Shown: positions 1 through 8,329, counted from the first letter of the stretch. The stretch: 14,304 nt of DNA from DATFYM01 sp035315065 (GCA_035315065.1 DATFYM010000005.1:1-14304), one strand, 5' to 3'. Translations and numbers: made by a program. Notes: generated by a model from the sequence alone, not told the origin.

Positions 1-139
1 GTTCCGGCCACCGGCGAAAAGTGACCGGCTTAAGATCGGAATCCGTGACCGGCTTCATCCCGGAATCGTGCCCGGCTTCATTTCGGAATGGCGCCCGGAA
101 TGATTTCGGAATCGTGCCCGGCCTGCCCCGGAATCCGCA
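1..139. mobile_element. Terminal end of an IS21-family insertion sequence (partial)
   Basis: The segment is built of five tandem degenerate ~23-bp units and ends in GGAATCCGCA. Read inward from position 139 the terminus is TGCGGATTCC, the type of end and multiple terminal repeat known for IS21-family elements (istA/istB). Immediately after 139 the sequence becomes an open frame reading KRLAEFLQS, so 139 is the likely element-host junction. No istA or istB coding sequence lies in the window; the rest of the element is to the left of position 1. Family assignment rests on terminus style, not on a transposase. Confidence 0.7.
21..139. repeat. Five tandem ~23-bp terminal repeats (transposase-binding type)
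   Basis: The units start at 21, 45, 68, 91 and 114. Each follows the pattern GTGMCCGGCTT, then 3-4 variable bases, then TCGGAATC. The fourth is the most divergent (GCGCCCGGAATGATTTCGGAATC without the GGCTT core). In IS21-family elements such arrays lie at both ends and are taken to be binding sites of the IstA transposase. There are no spacers, so this is not a CRISPR array. Confidence 0.75.
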
Positions 140-367
140 AAAAGGCTGGCGGAGTTTCTACAATCAGTGGAAGCCAAAGAGGCTCTGCTTGTGCAAAGAG
201 CGCGCGACCGGGAGGTTCGAGAGGCCGTTGAGAGCGGACGAAACGGGAGTGCAGATCCCTTACCGAGCACCCCGGCCAAAGATGACCCCGACAAAAGCAC
301 GCCTGAGGCGGGCCCTGCCAGCAAGACTCACGTGCAACACGTTCGAGAGGAGTACGGAGAATTCTGA
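140..367 (+). pseudogene. tniA: C-terminal remnant of a TniA/TnsB-like DDE transposase
   Basis: An open frame enters directly from the IS21-type end at 140 and runs to the TGA at 365-367, giving about 75 residues. It begins KRLAEFLQSVEAKEALLVQR, is rich in charged helix-forming residues, and ends in a proline- and acid-rich tail. No catalytic DDE core is present, so the gene was cut by the insertion. Identity is inferred mainly from position: it ends in TGATG, overlapping the start of a tniB-like ATPase gene, which is the usual tniA-tniB or tnsB-tnsC order. In these families the C-terminal tail of the transposase contacts the ATPase. A GTG at 167 could start a short product, but I see no reason to believe it is functional. 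Confidence 0.6.
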
Positions 368-1533
368 TGGCAGCATCCCGCCAACACGGACCATCCGACT
401 CAACTCTCGGGCAATCACGGAGAAAGAGGCTGCAGGAGTTTCGGGAATGCACGCTGGCACACCCTCAACTGGTGGAAGCAAAAGACCAGCTGATGGCTGC
501 GATTCAGGAGTCTCCGCCGAATTCACTCGTGATGGTGTTCGGACCCACAGGTGTCGGGAAGACGACGCTGCTGGCAAAGATCGAACAGACACTTACCCAG
601 AGCCTCCTCGCCACTCTCCAGACCGATCGAGGCCGGATTCCTGTTGTGAGCGTGGAGGCGGTAGCCCCAGAGTCGGGCAATTTCAATTGGCGCGATCAAT
701 TCAAGCGGACCCTATTGAGGATGGAGGAGCCCCTGGTGGGATCCAAGCTTCCTCAGCTGATCTCGCGGAATGGAGGCGATGAACTTTACGCTCGCCTCAA
801 CGCGAGGACTCCAGGTGCCGAATATCGATACGCCGTCGAGCAGGCCTTACGCTACCGGCGTCCCCTGGCAGTCTTGATCGATGAGGCGCAGCACCTGGTC
901 AAACTGACTTCGGGACGCAAACTCTTGGACCAGTTGGATGTGATTAAATCGATCGCCAATCTGACCGGCACCGTGCACGTGTTGTTCGGGACCTATGACT
1001 TGCTGGCCTTTCATAACCTTAATGGGCAGTTAAGTCGGCGAAGCGTAGAGATTCACTTCAGGCGCTACCGAGCAGATCAAGAAGACGACCGGAGAGGCTT
1101 TGTGAACACCGTACACTCGTTCGCCCGGCGACTGCCCTTTCCTGAACCCCCGGATCTAGCCACGAATTGGGAATACTTATACGAGCGGAGTATCGGCTGC
1201 GTTGGTGTGCTGAAGGACTGGCTGGTACGAGGGCTCGCGCATGCTTTGAAACAGGGGAAGACAAGCCTGAGCCGCGCCGATCTGGAACCTCACGCTCTCT
1301 CAGTATCGCAGTGTGAAAGGATGCTGTCAGAAGTGGTCGAGGGCGAGTTGCGGTTGCGAGAAACCGCCGACGAACAGTGTCGGTTGCGGACCCGGTTGGG
1401 TTTGGTGAATTGTGATAAGGGCGAGGGTGGCGTAACACGTGGCGATCACTTGGACCAGTTGGAGCGGCTTAGCAGGATTCGACCAGGCCAACGCCGACCA
1501 GTGCGGGACAAGGTCGGGGGGTCTACGCTCTAG
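367..1533 (+). CDS. tniB: TniB/TnsC-like AAA+ ATPase, transposition regulator
   Basis: The 388-residue protein has a Walker A motif GPTGVGKT at residues 59-66, a Walker B LAVLIDEAQHL ending near residue 177 (D172, E173), a sensor-1-like stretch LFGTYDLLAF around 206-215, and basic residues (SRRS, FRRY) near 220-232 that could supply an arginine finger. This is the TniB family of ATPases, which bind target DNA, interact with the TniQ/TnsD selector and recruit the DDE transposase. The ATG at 367 overlaps the upstream stop (TGATG), implying translational coupling to the broken transposase gene. The tniQ start lies one base after its TAG stop. The last ~45 residues are basic and low in recognisable motifs. 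The frame looks intact, but without its transposase the gene probably has no transposition function unless a partner acts in trans. Confidence 0.88.
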   Translation: MAASRQHGPSDSTLGQSRRKRLQEFRECTLAHPQLVEAKDQLMAAIQESPPNSLVMVFGPTGVGKTTLLAKIEQTLTQSLLATLQTDRGRIPVVSVEAVAPESGNFNWRDQFKRTLLRMEEPLVGSKLPQLISRNGGDELYARLNARTPGAEYRYAVEQALRYRRPLAVLIDEAQHLVKLTSGRKLLDQLDVIKSIANLTGTVHVLFGTYDLLAFHNLNGQLSRRSVEIHFRRYRADQEDDRRGFVNTVHSFARRLPFPEPPDLATNWEYLYERSIGCVGVLKDWLVRGLAHALKQGKTSLSRADLEPHALSVSQCERMLSEVVEGELRLRETADEQCRLRTRLGLVNCDKGEGGVTRGDHLDQLERLSRIRPGQRRPVRDKVGGSTL

Positions 1534-1534
1534 C

Positions 1535-3295
1535 ATGACGGCAAGTTTTGAGTGCTGGGACCTGACGGCACCAGTCGTACCTCCGCGCTCTCGTTTCTAC
1601 CCTCTCAAGCCGATCGGCATAGGCACACCACTCGTTGAGAGCCTGACAAGCTATTTACTGAGGCGGGCCGAGGCACATACTGTGCCGGTGGGAACCCTCA
1701 CCGACGAGTTGCAACGATGTGGGGCGGTCACCCTTCCCGGTACGACCGGCCCGAGGACAAGCTGTACTTTCCCATATCCTTTGTTCTCCTATTCAGTCAA
1801 CGGCGTTGAATAAAGCGCTGTCAAGTGGGTTCAGGCCTTGAGCACGGTCACGTTGCGTGATGACCTAAAGCAACTGACCCTTCTCCCTTTTGAAGGCCTC
1901 CTTTGCAGCCTGTTTCTGTTTCGTCGTTTTAGAAGCTGGTGCCCCACCTGTCTCAAAGAGTGGCAAACCTCCGGTGGAGAGCTTTATGAGCCTCTCCTAT
2001 GGTCCCTGAGGGTCGCCAGCGTCTGCCCTGACCACCACCTACCCTTTCAGAGTGTCTGCCCGCACTGCGAAAGGCCGATGGCTCCGATCATGTCTTTTTC
2101 GCGTCCAGGTCACTGCGGCCGATGTGGCGGTTGGCTGGGTGTTATGCCGGCAAAGCGGGTGCCAAAGGAGTTGTCAACAACCACCTCGGAATACTGGGTG
2201 AGTAATGCGGCCGGTGACCTGCTCGCGCTGGCTTCGCATGTCGGGAGCCGGCCTAGCGCTCTGCGAAGCGTTTTCAGGGACAACCTCGACTCCTGCGTGC
2301 GCCATCTTTTCCGGGGAAACGGTGCCGAGTTCGCCAAATTCGTTGGCTCCACGGCAACCTCCGCCTACAATTGGCGCAATGGGGCGGCAATGCCGCGGAT
2401 TGATCAGCTACTCCGGATCAGTGATCGTTTGCGAGTTCCGATTGAGGCATTTCTGACAGCTGGTCGTGCAGCGGATTGGAAAGTGATCAAGCCTTCCGCA
2501 GCAAACTATGCGCTACCGATCGCACTCCACCGCTCGAGCGCAAAGGTGCGGCAAGCTCTGAGACTGGCACTCAGTGAGCATCCAGCGCCAAGCCTGAGGG
2601 AGGTTGCCCGGCGGCTGGGCTATCGGGGTACGGACGGTCTGAGGCGGGTTGGCCGGAGCCTCTGCAAGCGAATCACCGACAACTACCAGAAGTCGGTTGG
2701 GCCAGAACCCTACTACAACGGGCCGCGGCCTCGGATCTGCCAGCCCAAGGAGATCGAAGCAGCATTGAAGGCTGCACTGGCGCAGGACAATCCTGAATCC
2801 GTGCCTCAGGTTGCTCGTCGTCTCGGGTACGTCACTTCGGGCCCCTTCTTCAAGCCTTTTCCCGCCTTGTGTCGAGCAATCCATTTGAAAATCGCACGCC
2901 GGAAGGCAGCTCGAATTCGACAGATGCGACGGATTGCCGAGGCAGCCCTCCAAGAAAATCCTCCACCTTCTTTGCGCGCGCTGGCCGTTCGCTTGGGTTA
3001 CAAAGACAAGAAAGTGTTTGCACGGCATTTCCCTGACCTTGGCTCTAAACTGCAGGCGCGTCGGAAGGCCCTTGCGAGAAAGCATGCCGCACAACTCAGA
3101 GAAGAATTGCAACGGTATACGCGGACCGAACCGGCTCCTTCCATGGCCGAGGTGTGCCGTAGACTGGGCTTGAAGCATCTAACGGCCAGTCGCAAGTTCC
3201 CGAAGGAATACAAGCTCATTGTGTCAAGGTACCAGCGACGTTGTCGGGCCGTGGCTCGACTGCGGCGACATGGATCCAGACTGCGCCCTTCATGA
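1535..3295 (+). pseudogene. tniQ: TniQ/TnsD-like target selector with XRE and four HTH repeats, interrupted by in-frame TAA
   Basis: An ATG at 1535, one base after the tniB stop, opens a TniQ N-terminus (PLKPIGIGTPLVESLTSYLLRRAE) of 92 codons ending at TAA 1811-1813. The same frame continues past the stop as SAVKWVQALSTVTL and on through the TniQ core to TGA at 3295, so a single ochre codon splits a 586-codon frame. The second part (translatable from a TTG at 1838, numbered from there) has zinc-ligand motifs CPTC (35-38), CPDHH (63-67), CPHC (74-77) and CGRC (93-96). It then has an XRE-like HTH at about 163-206 and four ~50-residue repeats at about 236-284, 305-352, 365-413 and 418-465, each with an AraC-like HTH signature such as SLREVARRLGY. 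TniQ proteins choose the target; this long DNA-binding tail suggests a sequence-specific TnsD-like role. The stop is probably a point mutation. Readthrough, two separate polypeptides or a sequencing error are alternatives. Confidence 0.82.
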
Positions 3296-3564
3296 CCCCA
3301 GCCTTCAGGCCACCAGCATCGTTGGAACAGCTGACCCTGTGTTTTCTCGCAAGTAATAGTATCAACCTGGGTTATCGTCAATTGAGTGCCCAGCCTCGCA
3401 CCCTTTGGGGGCGCCTCTACAAGGCTCGCGCGACTTCTCAAAAACCAGGTTAACCTGTGGCCCTAGTGTGAGTTGCAGCTGGTTTTCCAGAATAAAGCAT
3501 AACCGTGCCAAACGGCGATTTTATGCCTAAAGTCACACCACACGCGGAAAGGAGAACCTGCGCC
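3296..3564. other. Intergenic segment after tniQ; short palindrome, no gene recognised
   Basis: There is no convincing coding frame here. CAGGTTAACCTG at 3446-3457 is a perfect 12-bp palindrome, and its CCAGGTT half recurs inverted as AACCTGG near 3366. I looked here for a transposon end (TGT...ACA with repeated binding sites) because the transposition module stops at 3295, but found no clear repeat array. A good ribosome-binding site (GGAAAGGAG) lies at about 3546-3554, ahead of the next gene. Confidence 0.4.
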
Positions 3565-4720
3565 ATGGCCTGGGTCTTTGCCCACACTGGAGATCTGCAT
3601 GTCGAAGAGGGCCGCTACTTCGGCGACACCGCCCAATGCCTTGATTGGTTTGTTGCGGACGCCGTCCGTACCAACGTAGACCTATTCGTAATCCGACGGC
3701 GACTTGACCACCTACAAAGCCACGATCAAGGAACGGAACCTCTGGATCGACATACTGATCCGGATGGCTAACCATGCCCCCGTCGTGCTGGTCGCGGGTA
3801 ATCACGGCGCCGAGTTAACCGGCGATCTATATGTCTACGGGAAGGCCAAGGGGAAGTTCCCAATTTATCTGTGCACCGAACCCGAGTTCATCGAGCTTGA
3901 TCGTGTCGCGATCGCTGTCTTCCCATATCCGCGCAAGGCCGAGTTCGTCGGCACGCCCGAGGAGGCAAATCTACAAACAGCCTTTGTTGAGCAGCTAGAG
4001 GAGTTCAACCAGCGATTCGCCCGGCGACCGGATTGCTACCGGCTGTTCTTCGGTCACTTTGGGGTCGTCGGCGCCAAGGTGAGCAGCGGGCAGCCCTTGG
4101 TCGGGCGATGCGCCGAGTATCCCCTGGATCCACTGCGGCGCTTGCAGGCTCAGTACATTGGGCTCAGTCACATTCACCTTCGTCAGCAGCTTGCGCCGCG
4201 GGTCAGGTATGCCGGATCCCTATCGCGGTGCGACTACAGCGAAGAAGAGGATAAGGGGTATCACCTGGTCACACTCAAGGAGCCCAACTTGAAGAGTGAC
4301 CTGTCGGACCTCGAGGTCAACTTCCGGGTGTCGCCCACTCGTCGCATGGTGGAGTTGCGAGCGGTCTACGAGAATGGTGATTTCCAGTTTACAACTCCGC
4401 CGGATCCAGCGCGCCTCAAGGACGCACGTGTGAAGTTGGTCGTCACGGTGGCGAAGGGGCTTCACGAATCGCTCGCTCGGGAGGAACAAGAAAGGCTGAG
4501 AGACCAGTTGCTCGAAGCTGATCCTGCCGAACTGAAAATCAAAATCGAGCATCAGTCGGAAGAGCCGACCGAGACCGCCGCAGTCAGTCTAGCAAAGGCG
4601 GCCGAGGACAAGCTTCGGGCTTATTGGGCCCTAAAGGGAGAGCCCCCTCCGGAGCAGCGCCAGCGGCTGCTTGCGAAGTTATCCCAAATTGAAACGGCCG
4701 TGCTCGCGCAGCACAGCTGA
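3565..4720 (+). pseudogene. Mre11/SbcD-like metallophosphoesterase, single-base frameshift
   Basis: From ATG 3565 (after GGAAAGGAG) the frame reads MAWVFAHTGDLHVEEGRYF..VDLFVI and then loses similarity. From about 3695 the next frame continues DGDLTTYKATIKERN through to TGA at 4720. One surplus base at about 3694 explains the break, and the repaired product would be about 384 residues. Metal-ligand motifs of the Mre11/SbcD calcineurin-like fold appear in order: DLH (motif I), DGD (motif II), GNHG (motif III), FGHFG, then GLSHIHL. The C-terminal ~130 residues are charged and helical (EEQERLRDQLLEADPAEL..). Such nucleases normally work with an SbcC/Rad50-type ATPase on DNA ends or hairpins; no such partner is intact here. 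It is cargo of, or a neighbour to, the decayed transposon. Without repair only a 70-residue N-terminal stub, or a C-terminal part from a TTG at 3704, could be made. Confidence 0.78.
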
Positions 4721-4904
4721 CCCTCCCAGTGTAGCCGACGAAATCAAATCCATCGCCTCTGCAACGGGCAACGTCACAACGGATCCAGCCCTTGGCCATA
4801 CCCACAACTGAGTACCGTCTAACACCAACAACTGCGACAAGATCACTTCTGCTCGTAGATATCGCGAACCAGTCTGCCCCGGAAGCGAAGAGAAGGGACA
4901 TCGT

Positions 4905-5240
4905 ATGGATACGGAATTGGCGCGTGCGCGCTTTGCCAAGCTGGAGGAAGAGATTGCGGCATTCGAGCGTTGGCAGGAAGACAAGCTCGACAGACGAACG
5001 TGTAATGCGGAAGGGGTCCAAGCCATGGAAGACAACAGAAAAACGCCCGCGGAATTCGATCCTCGGACGCCGGCCGAATGGCACGACACGGGAGTCGGCC
5101 TTGCCGTTGCGGCACGCGACGGCGAAACTCCTGGAAAGGCAGAGGAATCCGAAGTCGAGCTACTGAAAGCTAGTGCCAACTACTCCCTGTCTTCTTCGAG
5201 TACGGGTAGCGAAGAAGAAGAATGTAGGGTGCCAGAGTAA
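4905..5240 (+). CDS. Hypothetical acidic protein
   Basis: I do not recognise this protein. An ATG at 4905 follows a plausible ribosome-binding site (GAAGGGA, about 6 bases upstream) and opens 111 codons. The first ~28 residues (MDTELARARFAKLEEEIAAF..) look like an amphipathic or coiled-coil helix. The rest is acidic and ends in a serine run and SSSTGSEEEECRVPE. It follows the Mre11-like pseudogene in the same direction after 184 bases, so it could be the remnant or small partner of a nuclease operon, but nothing shows that. A 9-bp inverted repeat (5190-5198 with 5210-5218, 11-base loop) lies in its last codons. Its coding status is uncertain because the neighbourhood is decayed. Confidence 0.4.
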   Translation: MDTELARARFAKLEEEIAAFERWQEDKLDRRTCNAEGVQAMEDNRKTPAEFDPRTPAEWHDTGVGLAVAARDGETPGKAEESEVELLKASANYSLSSSSTGSEEEECRVPE

Positions 5241-5393
5241 GTGAAAATGCAACTGTTGATATCAAAGGGTCAACCGCAGTTCGAGGTCACAGTTTTTGGC
5301 ATTTGGTGTCACGATTAATGGTAAGGCCCTACGTTTGTGCCACAGTTGTTGGCAAAAGCCTATAACTAAACAAGGAGCGATACTGAGGACAGG

Positions 5394-5408
5394 TGTCCTT
5401 CGCCAAAA
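5394..5408 (+). repeat. Left-hand terminal inverted repeat of the IS
   Basis: The sequence TGTCCTTCGCCAAAA is matched 15/15 by the reverse complement of 6666-6680; similarity stops right after it. It lies downstream of the transposase 3' end. Confidence 0.85.
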
Positions 5409-5591
5409 CTCGATAATGTTGCACTCGCTGCAAAAATAGCCATCCAAGGACCGTAGTGTCGACCGTCCGTTTGGTATCTGGTCTGTGATGTCATTGGGTT
5501 GGTCGAGCCTTTGCGCCGACAAGTGCGCGCCTTACGCGAGCCGGTTTGACGGTTTTCCAGGTGAGGGAACGCAGGCGCATCCTGCCATCGG

Positions 5592-6608
5592 TTACGCAGC
5601 GCGCCGTTCGTAGCGATGGTGGAGTCCGCCGACCTGCGGGATCCCCACAATCTCCAGCCTCCTGCCCCTGCACGACGCGAGAGGTCGGAGCGTCCTTGGC
5701 TAAGGATAGGTGGGTTCTCGAACCCAGATAATAATCGAAATAATTCTTCAGGATTCGTCGCAGATGGTTGTCTCCCAGCACGATCACGTGGTCGGAGCAC
5801 TCGCGCCGGATGGAGCCCACCAGCCTTTCCGCAAACGGATTTTGCCAAGGGCTTCGCGGTGCGGGCAGAACTTCGGTGATGCCCGTCTCTGAGACCATTC
5901 CGGAAACATTCCCCGTAGATCTGGTCCCGATCTCGCATCAAATATCGTGGCACCGTGTCTTCGGGGAACGCTTCCAGGATTTGTTGCGCGGTCCAGGCTG
6001 CCGTCGGATGCTCCGTCACGTTGAAATGCACCACGCGCCGGCGATGATGCGCCAGCACCACAAAAACGAATAACACTCGAAAACTCACCGTGGGCACCGT
6101 GAAGAAGTCCACCGAGGCCAAACCCTGGACATGGTTATTCAAGAAAGCATTCCAAGTCTGGGAAGATGGCTTCTAGGCTTGGGCATCAGTCGGGATACCG
6201 TGCGCTCGGAAACCTCCATTCCCAGCCTGAGCAGCTCCCCGTGAATGCGGGGCGCTCCCCAGAGCGGGTTCGCAGCGGCCATCTTCAGGATCAGAGCTCG
6301 AATCGCGGGGCTGACTTCGGGACGTCCGCCCTTCCGCCATGAGATGCAGGTCCAGAACAGGCGAAAGCCCGTGCGATGCCAAGCCACGACTGTCTCCGGT
6401 CTGACGATGATCAACGCCCGCTGCCAATCCTTCCAACACCTGGACAGCCACACCCAAAAGAAGCGATCGGCCCTTCGTAGCCGAGCCCGCGGGCACTTGC
6501 GCTTGAACACAGTTAACTGTTGGCGAAGGGCGAGGTTTTCCAGGGCGAGCTCGCGGAGATTGGCGGGCGAAACGAGCAGCCGAAGCAGCGAACCAAGCAG
6601 CGCGACCA
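5592..6608 (-). pseudogene. DDE (rve integrase core) transposase with three frameshifts
   Basis: Reading on the minus strand from ATG 6608 (MVALLGSLLRLLVSPANLRE), the N-terminal HTH region runs as LALENLALRQQLTVFKR through NPLWGAPRIHGELLRLGMEV. The frame shifts near 6165 to SSQTWNAFLNNHVQGLASVDFF, shifts again near 5897 to VSETGITEVLPAPRSPWQNP, and a third time near 5665 to LEIVGIPQVGGLHHRYERRA, ending at TAA 5592-5594. The DDE catalytic residues are still present in the pieces (VDFF, RDRD, and E in NPFAERL), so decay is by small indels rather than loss of domains. The repaired protein would be about 340 residues, normal for the family. The gene fills the element between its inverted repeats. 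Confidence 0.85.
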
Positions 6609-6665
6609 TGGCGCCAGGGTGAGGGCCGACACTGGAAAAAGTCAATTGTTTTCAGCCTGATGTGT

Positions 6666-6680
6666 TTTTGGCGAAGGACA
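6666..6680 (-). repeat. Right-hand terminal inverted repeat of the IS
   Basis: TTTTGGCGAAGGACA is the exact reverse complement of 5394-5408. It lies about 58 bases upstream of the transposase start, the normal position for an IS leader end. Confidence 0.85.
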
Positions 6681-7183
6681 ACGGCCTTGGCCTTGGTCTT
6701 CGGGACAGGAAAGCCCCAACACAGTTCCAGCAAGTGCACACTTTCTGGTTCCTGGCGTGCTTCACTGCCGTACGCAGCGCTCCGCCCATTAACTCATGCG
6801 GCGAGCAGGAGATCTGTTCTCAAGGCGCACGTTGGTCCTACGCAAGGTTCTCCAAGGCAGTCGTCAACCGCTGCAGTTGTTCCAGCATCCGCGTGTGAGC
6901 TTACTTGAGCTCCTTAATTGTGTACGAACCTAGCGCCCGCTGTCTTCACGAGACCTCGAAACCAATTCACTTCCATTTCCCAGTGTCACCCCTGCCTCCG
7001 CAAACACAAATCCATTAAGAAACTCGCTGCTCTGACTGTAGACACCGGTGAGTGCTCACAACGCCCATCCGAGATGGACTCGAAAAGACACCGTGGAAAC
7101 GGCTTGTGGGTGGGCTCACGAACCTGGACAGGCACGACCGTGAGCTCAGGAAAGCGCTGTGACCAGAAACGGAGAAGGCCCGT
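6681..7183. other. Gene-poor segment between the IS and the protease gene
   Basis: I see no gene that I can support here. Short open frames on both strands lack family motifs and ribosome-binding sites. On the minus strand a stretch near 6840-6900 reads MLEQLQRLTTALENLA before a stop, which has the look of a protein C-terminus but is too short to identify. GGAGAAGG at about 7170-7177 is the ribosome-binding site of the following gene. Confidence 0.4.
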
Positions 7184-7973
7184 ATGAAGAAGAACATTCC
7201 CTTGATTGTGTTTGCGGTTCTAATCGTTAGCGGCCTCGTTTCCGGGATGAGCGTCAACACGTTTCCAAAAGACACACGCTCCAAAGGTAACCAACAGACA
7301 TGCTCCCTGGTCGGCTATTGGCAAGCTGTTTGTCCCTGGTCGATGGTGCACCGGAACACTGGTGTCCCGCGACCTGGTGGTGACCGCCGCCCATTGTGTG
7401 GTCGATCCGGAGACCAAAGGACTAATGTCCGGCCCCTTTATCTTCTATCCCGGCTACACCGATCACCAGGGCGACGTTTCCAGCCCCGTGACCTACGTCT
7501 GGTTGGGAACGAACGATCCCTCAACCTACCGTGGTGCGGACTGGGCCATCCTCCGTCTACGCGATCCTCTTGGCAATTCAACCGTATGGATGGGCGTCCG
7601 CGCCGTGGATCTGACTGAGCATCTGAATTCGGACCGATTCTACGCGGCCGGGTACAGCTCGGATTTCCTGAACGGAGATTCCGCCTCTTGGGAAAAGGGT
7701 TGCGCGTTTACCGCCTTCAATTCGAACCGCCGGTTCTTTCTCCACAACTGCGATGGCAGTCGAGGCTCATCCGGCGGCCCGATCTTTGATTATGACGATG
7801 TGAATCAGCCGGGCGTGAGCAATCATATCGTGGCCTTGCAAGTTGCAGAACACCGCAATGGTGGAGAGGAGTCACTGCTTAATGTTCCATATTCCGAAAG
7901 CACAGCCAACGTTGCTGTGCCGGCCAGCGCTTTCATGCATACCCTGCGCCAGATCTTAGACGCTCAGGAATGA
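7184..7973 (+). pseudogene. Secreted trypsin-like (S1 family) serine protease, frameshifted
   Basis: An ATG at 7184 with a strong ribosome-binding site (CGGAGAAGG) opens a signal peptide: basic MKKN, then the hydrophobic stretch IPLIVFAVLIVSGLVSG. The frame then departs from protease sequence. From about 7280-7300 the +1 frame reads VTNRHAPWSAIGKLFVPGRW and continues to TGA at 7973. In it are the catalytic His block VTAAHCV, the Asp block ADWAILRL and the Ser block SRGSSGGP, so all three triad residues are kept. One extra base (or two lost) between about 7250 and 7300 explains the break. The repaired protein would be about 260 residues and exported. A shorter product from the GTG at 7362 would lack the signal peptide and N-terminal beta-strands. 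Its substrate is unknown, and nothing nearby suggests a pathway. Confidence 0.8.
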
Positions 7974-8102
7974 ACAAACTATGGGCGGCTGCCGAATGGG
8001 GCCGCCACTCTGAACTCTGCCCGGCAGCCAAGAGCCGCAGCAGGAACACAGAGAAAAACAACAAAGAGCAGCGGGTGGAAGATCAATAAGCAAAGAGGGA
8101 GG

Positions 8103-8290
8103 ATGAACTCGCACGCAATACGAGAGAGGCTTCTCGAGTTCGCCGATGTTTTCCAGGTTGATGGCGCGGATCTGATTTCTCTCCACGAGTCGATCGACAC
8201 CACCACCCCTGCTGGTAGGCTCTTCTACACGATGATTGCGGCGATGGCACAGTGGGAACGGGAAGAGATCGCCGAGCGGGTCGCTGCCTG
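8103..8290 (+). pseudogene. Internal fragment of a serine recombinase (resolvase/invertase family)
   Basis: The frame from ATG 8103 reads ADLISLHESIDTTTPAGRLF and then YTMIAAMAQWEREEIAERV, the well-conserved second half of the resolvase catalytic domain. The N-terminal part with the nucleophilic serine and its arginine motif is missing, and similarity ends abruptly near 8288 before the DNA-binding helix. It therefore cannot be active. GAGGGAGG directly before the ATG looks like a good ribosome-binding site, but the ATG lies in mid-domain and that may be chance. It is a remnant of a lost transposon or integrative element. Confidence 0.8.
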
Positions 8291-8329
8291 TCGTTTTTCC
8301 TTAATTGGCCCACCGGCAGCGCCCTTCAT

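Larger units (their letters stand above)
5394..6680 (-). mobile_element. Complete but inactive insertion sequence (rve-type, IS3/IS481-like), 1287 bp
   Basis: Perfect 15-bp terminal inverted repeats (TGTCCTTCGCCAAAA at 5394-5408 and its complement at 6666-6680) bracket a single transposase pseudogene on the minus strand. The ends are 5'-TG..CA-3', as in retroviral-integrase-type elements. The bases next to the ends (ACAGG left, ACGGC right) do not form a clear target-site duplication, so it has been lost or the flanks have rearranged. The transposase belongs to the integrase-core family seen with IS3/IS481-type elements; I cannot place it in a named family from sequence alone. Confidence 0.82.

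Noticed and set aside
21..139. CRISPR array
   Set aside because: The five ~23-bp units are contiguous without spacers and degenerate, as in IS21-type ends. No cas gene is present.
21..782. Long open frame through the IS end and the start of tniB
   Set aside because: It overlaps tniB in another frame, has no family motif, and is a product of GC-rich sequence.
3296..3564. Right end of the Tn7-like transposon
   Set aside because: No repeated binding-site array or TGT..ACA end could be recognised, so the boundary stays unknown.
4584..5179. Two 166-codon minus-strand open frames
   Set aside because: They are antisense to the nuclease C-terminus and the small ORF, mutually overlapping, and without recognisable domains.
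5190..5218. Rho-independent terminator (9-bp stem CTTCTTCG/CGAAGAAG)
   Set aside because: No T-tract follows, the loop is 11 bases, and the stem lies inside the end of an ORF.
7984..8006. Hairpin GGCGGC..GCCGCC after the protease as terminator
   Set aside because: The stem is short with a long loop and no T-tract.
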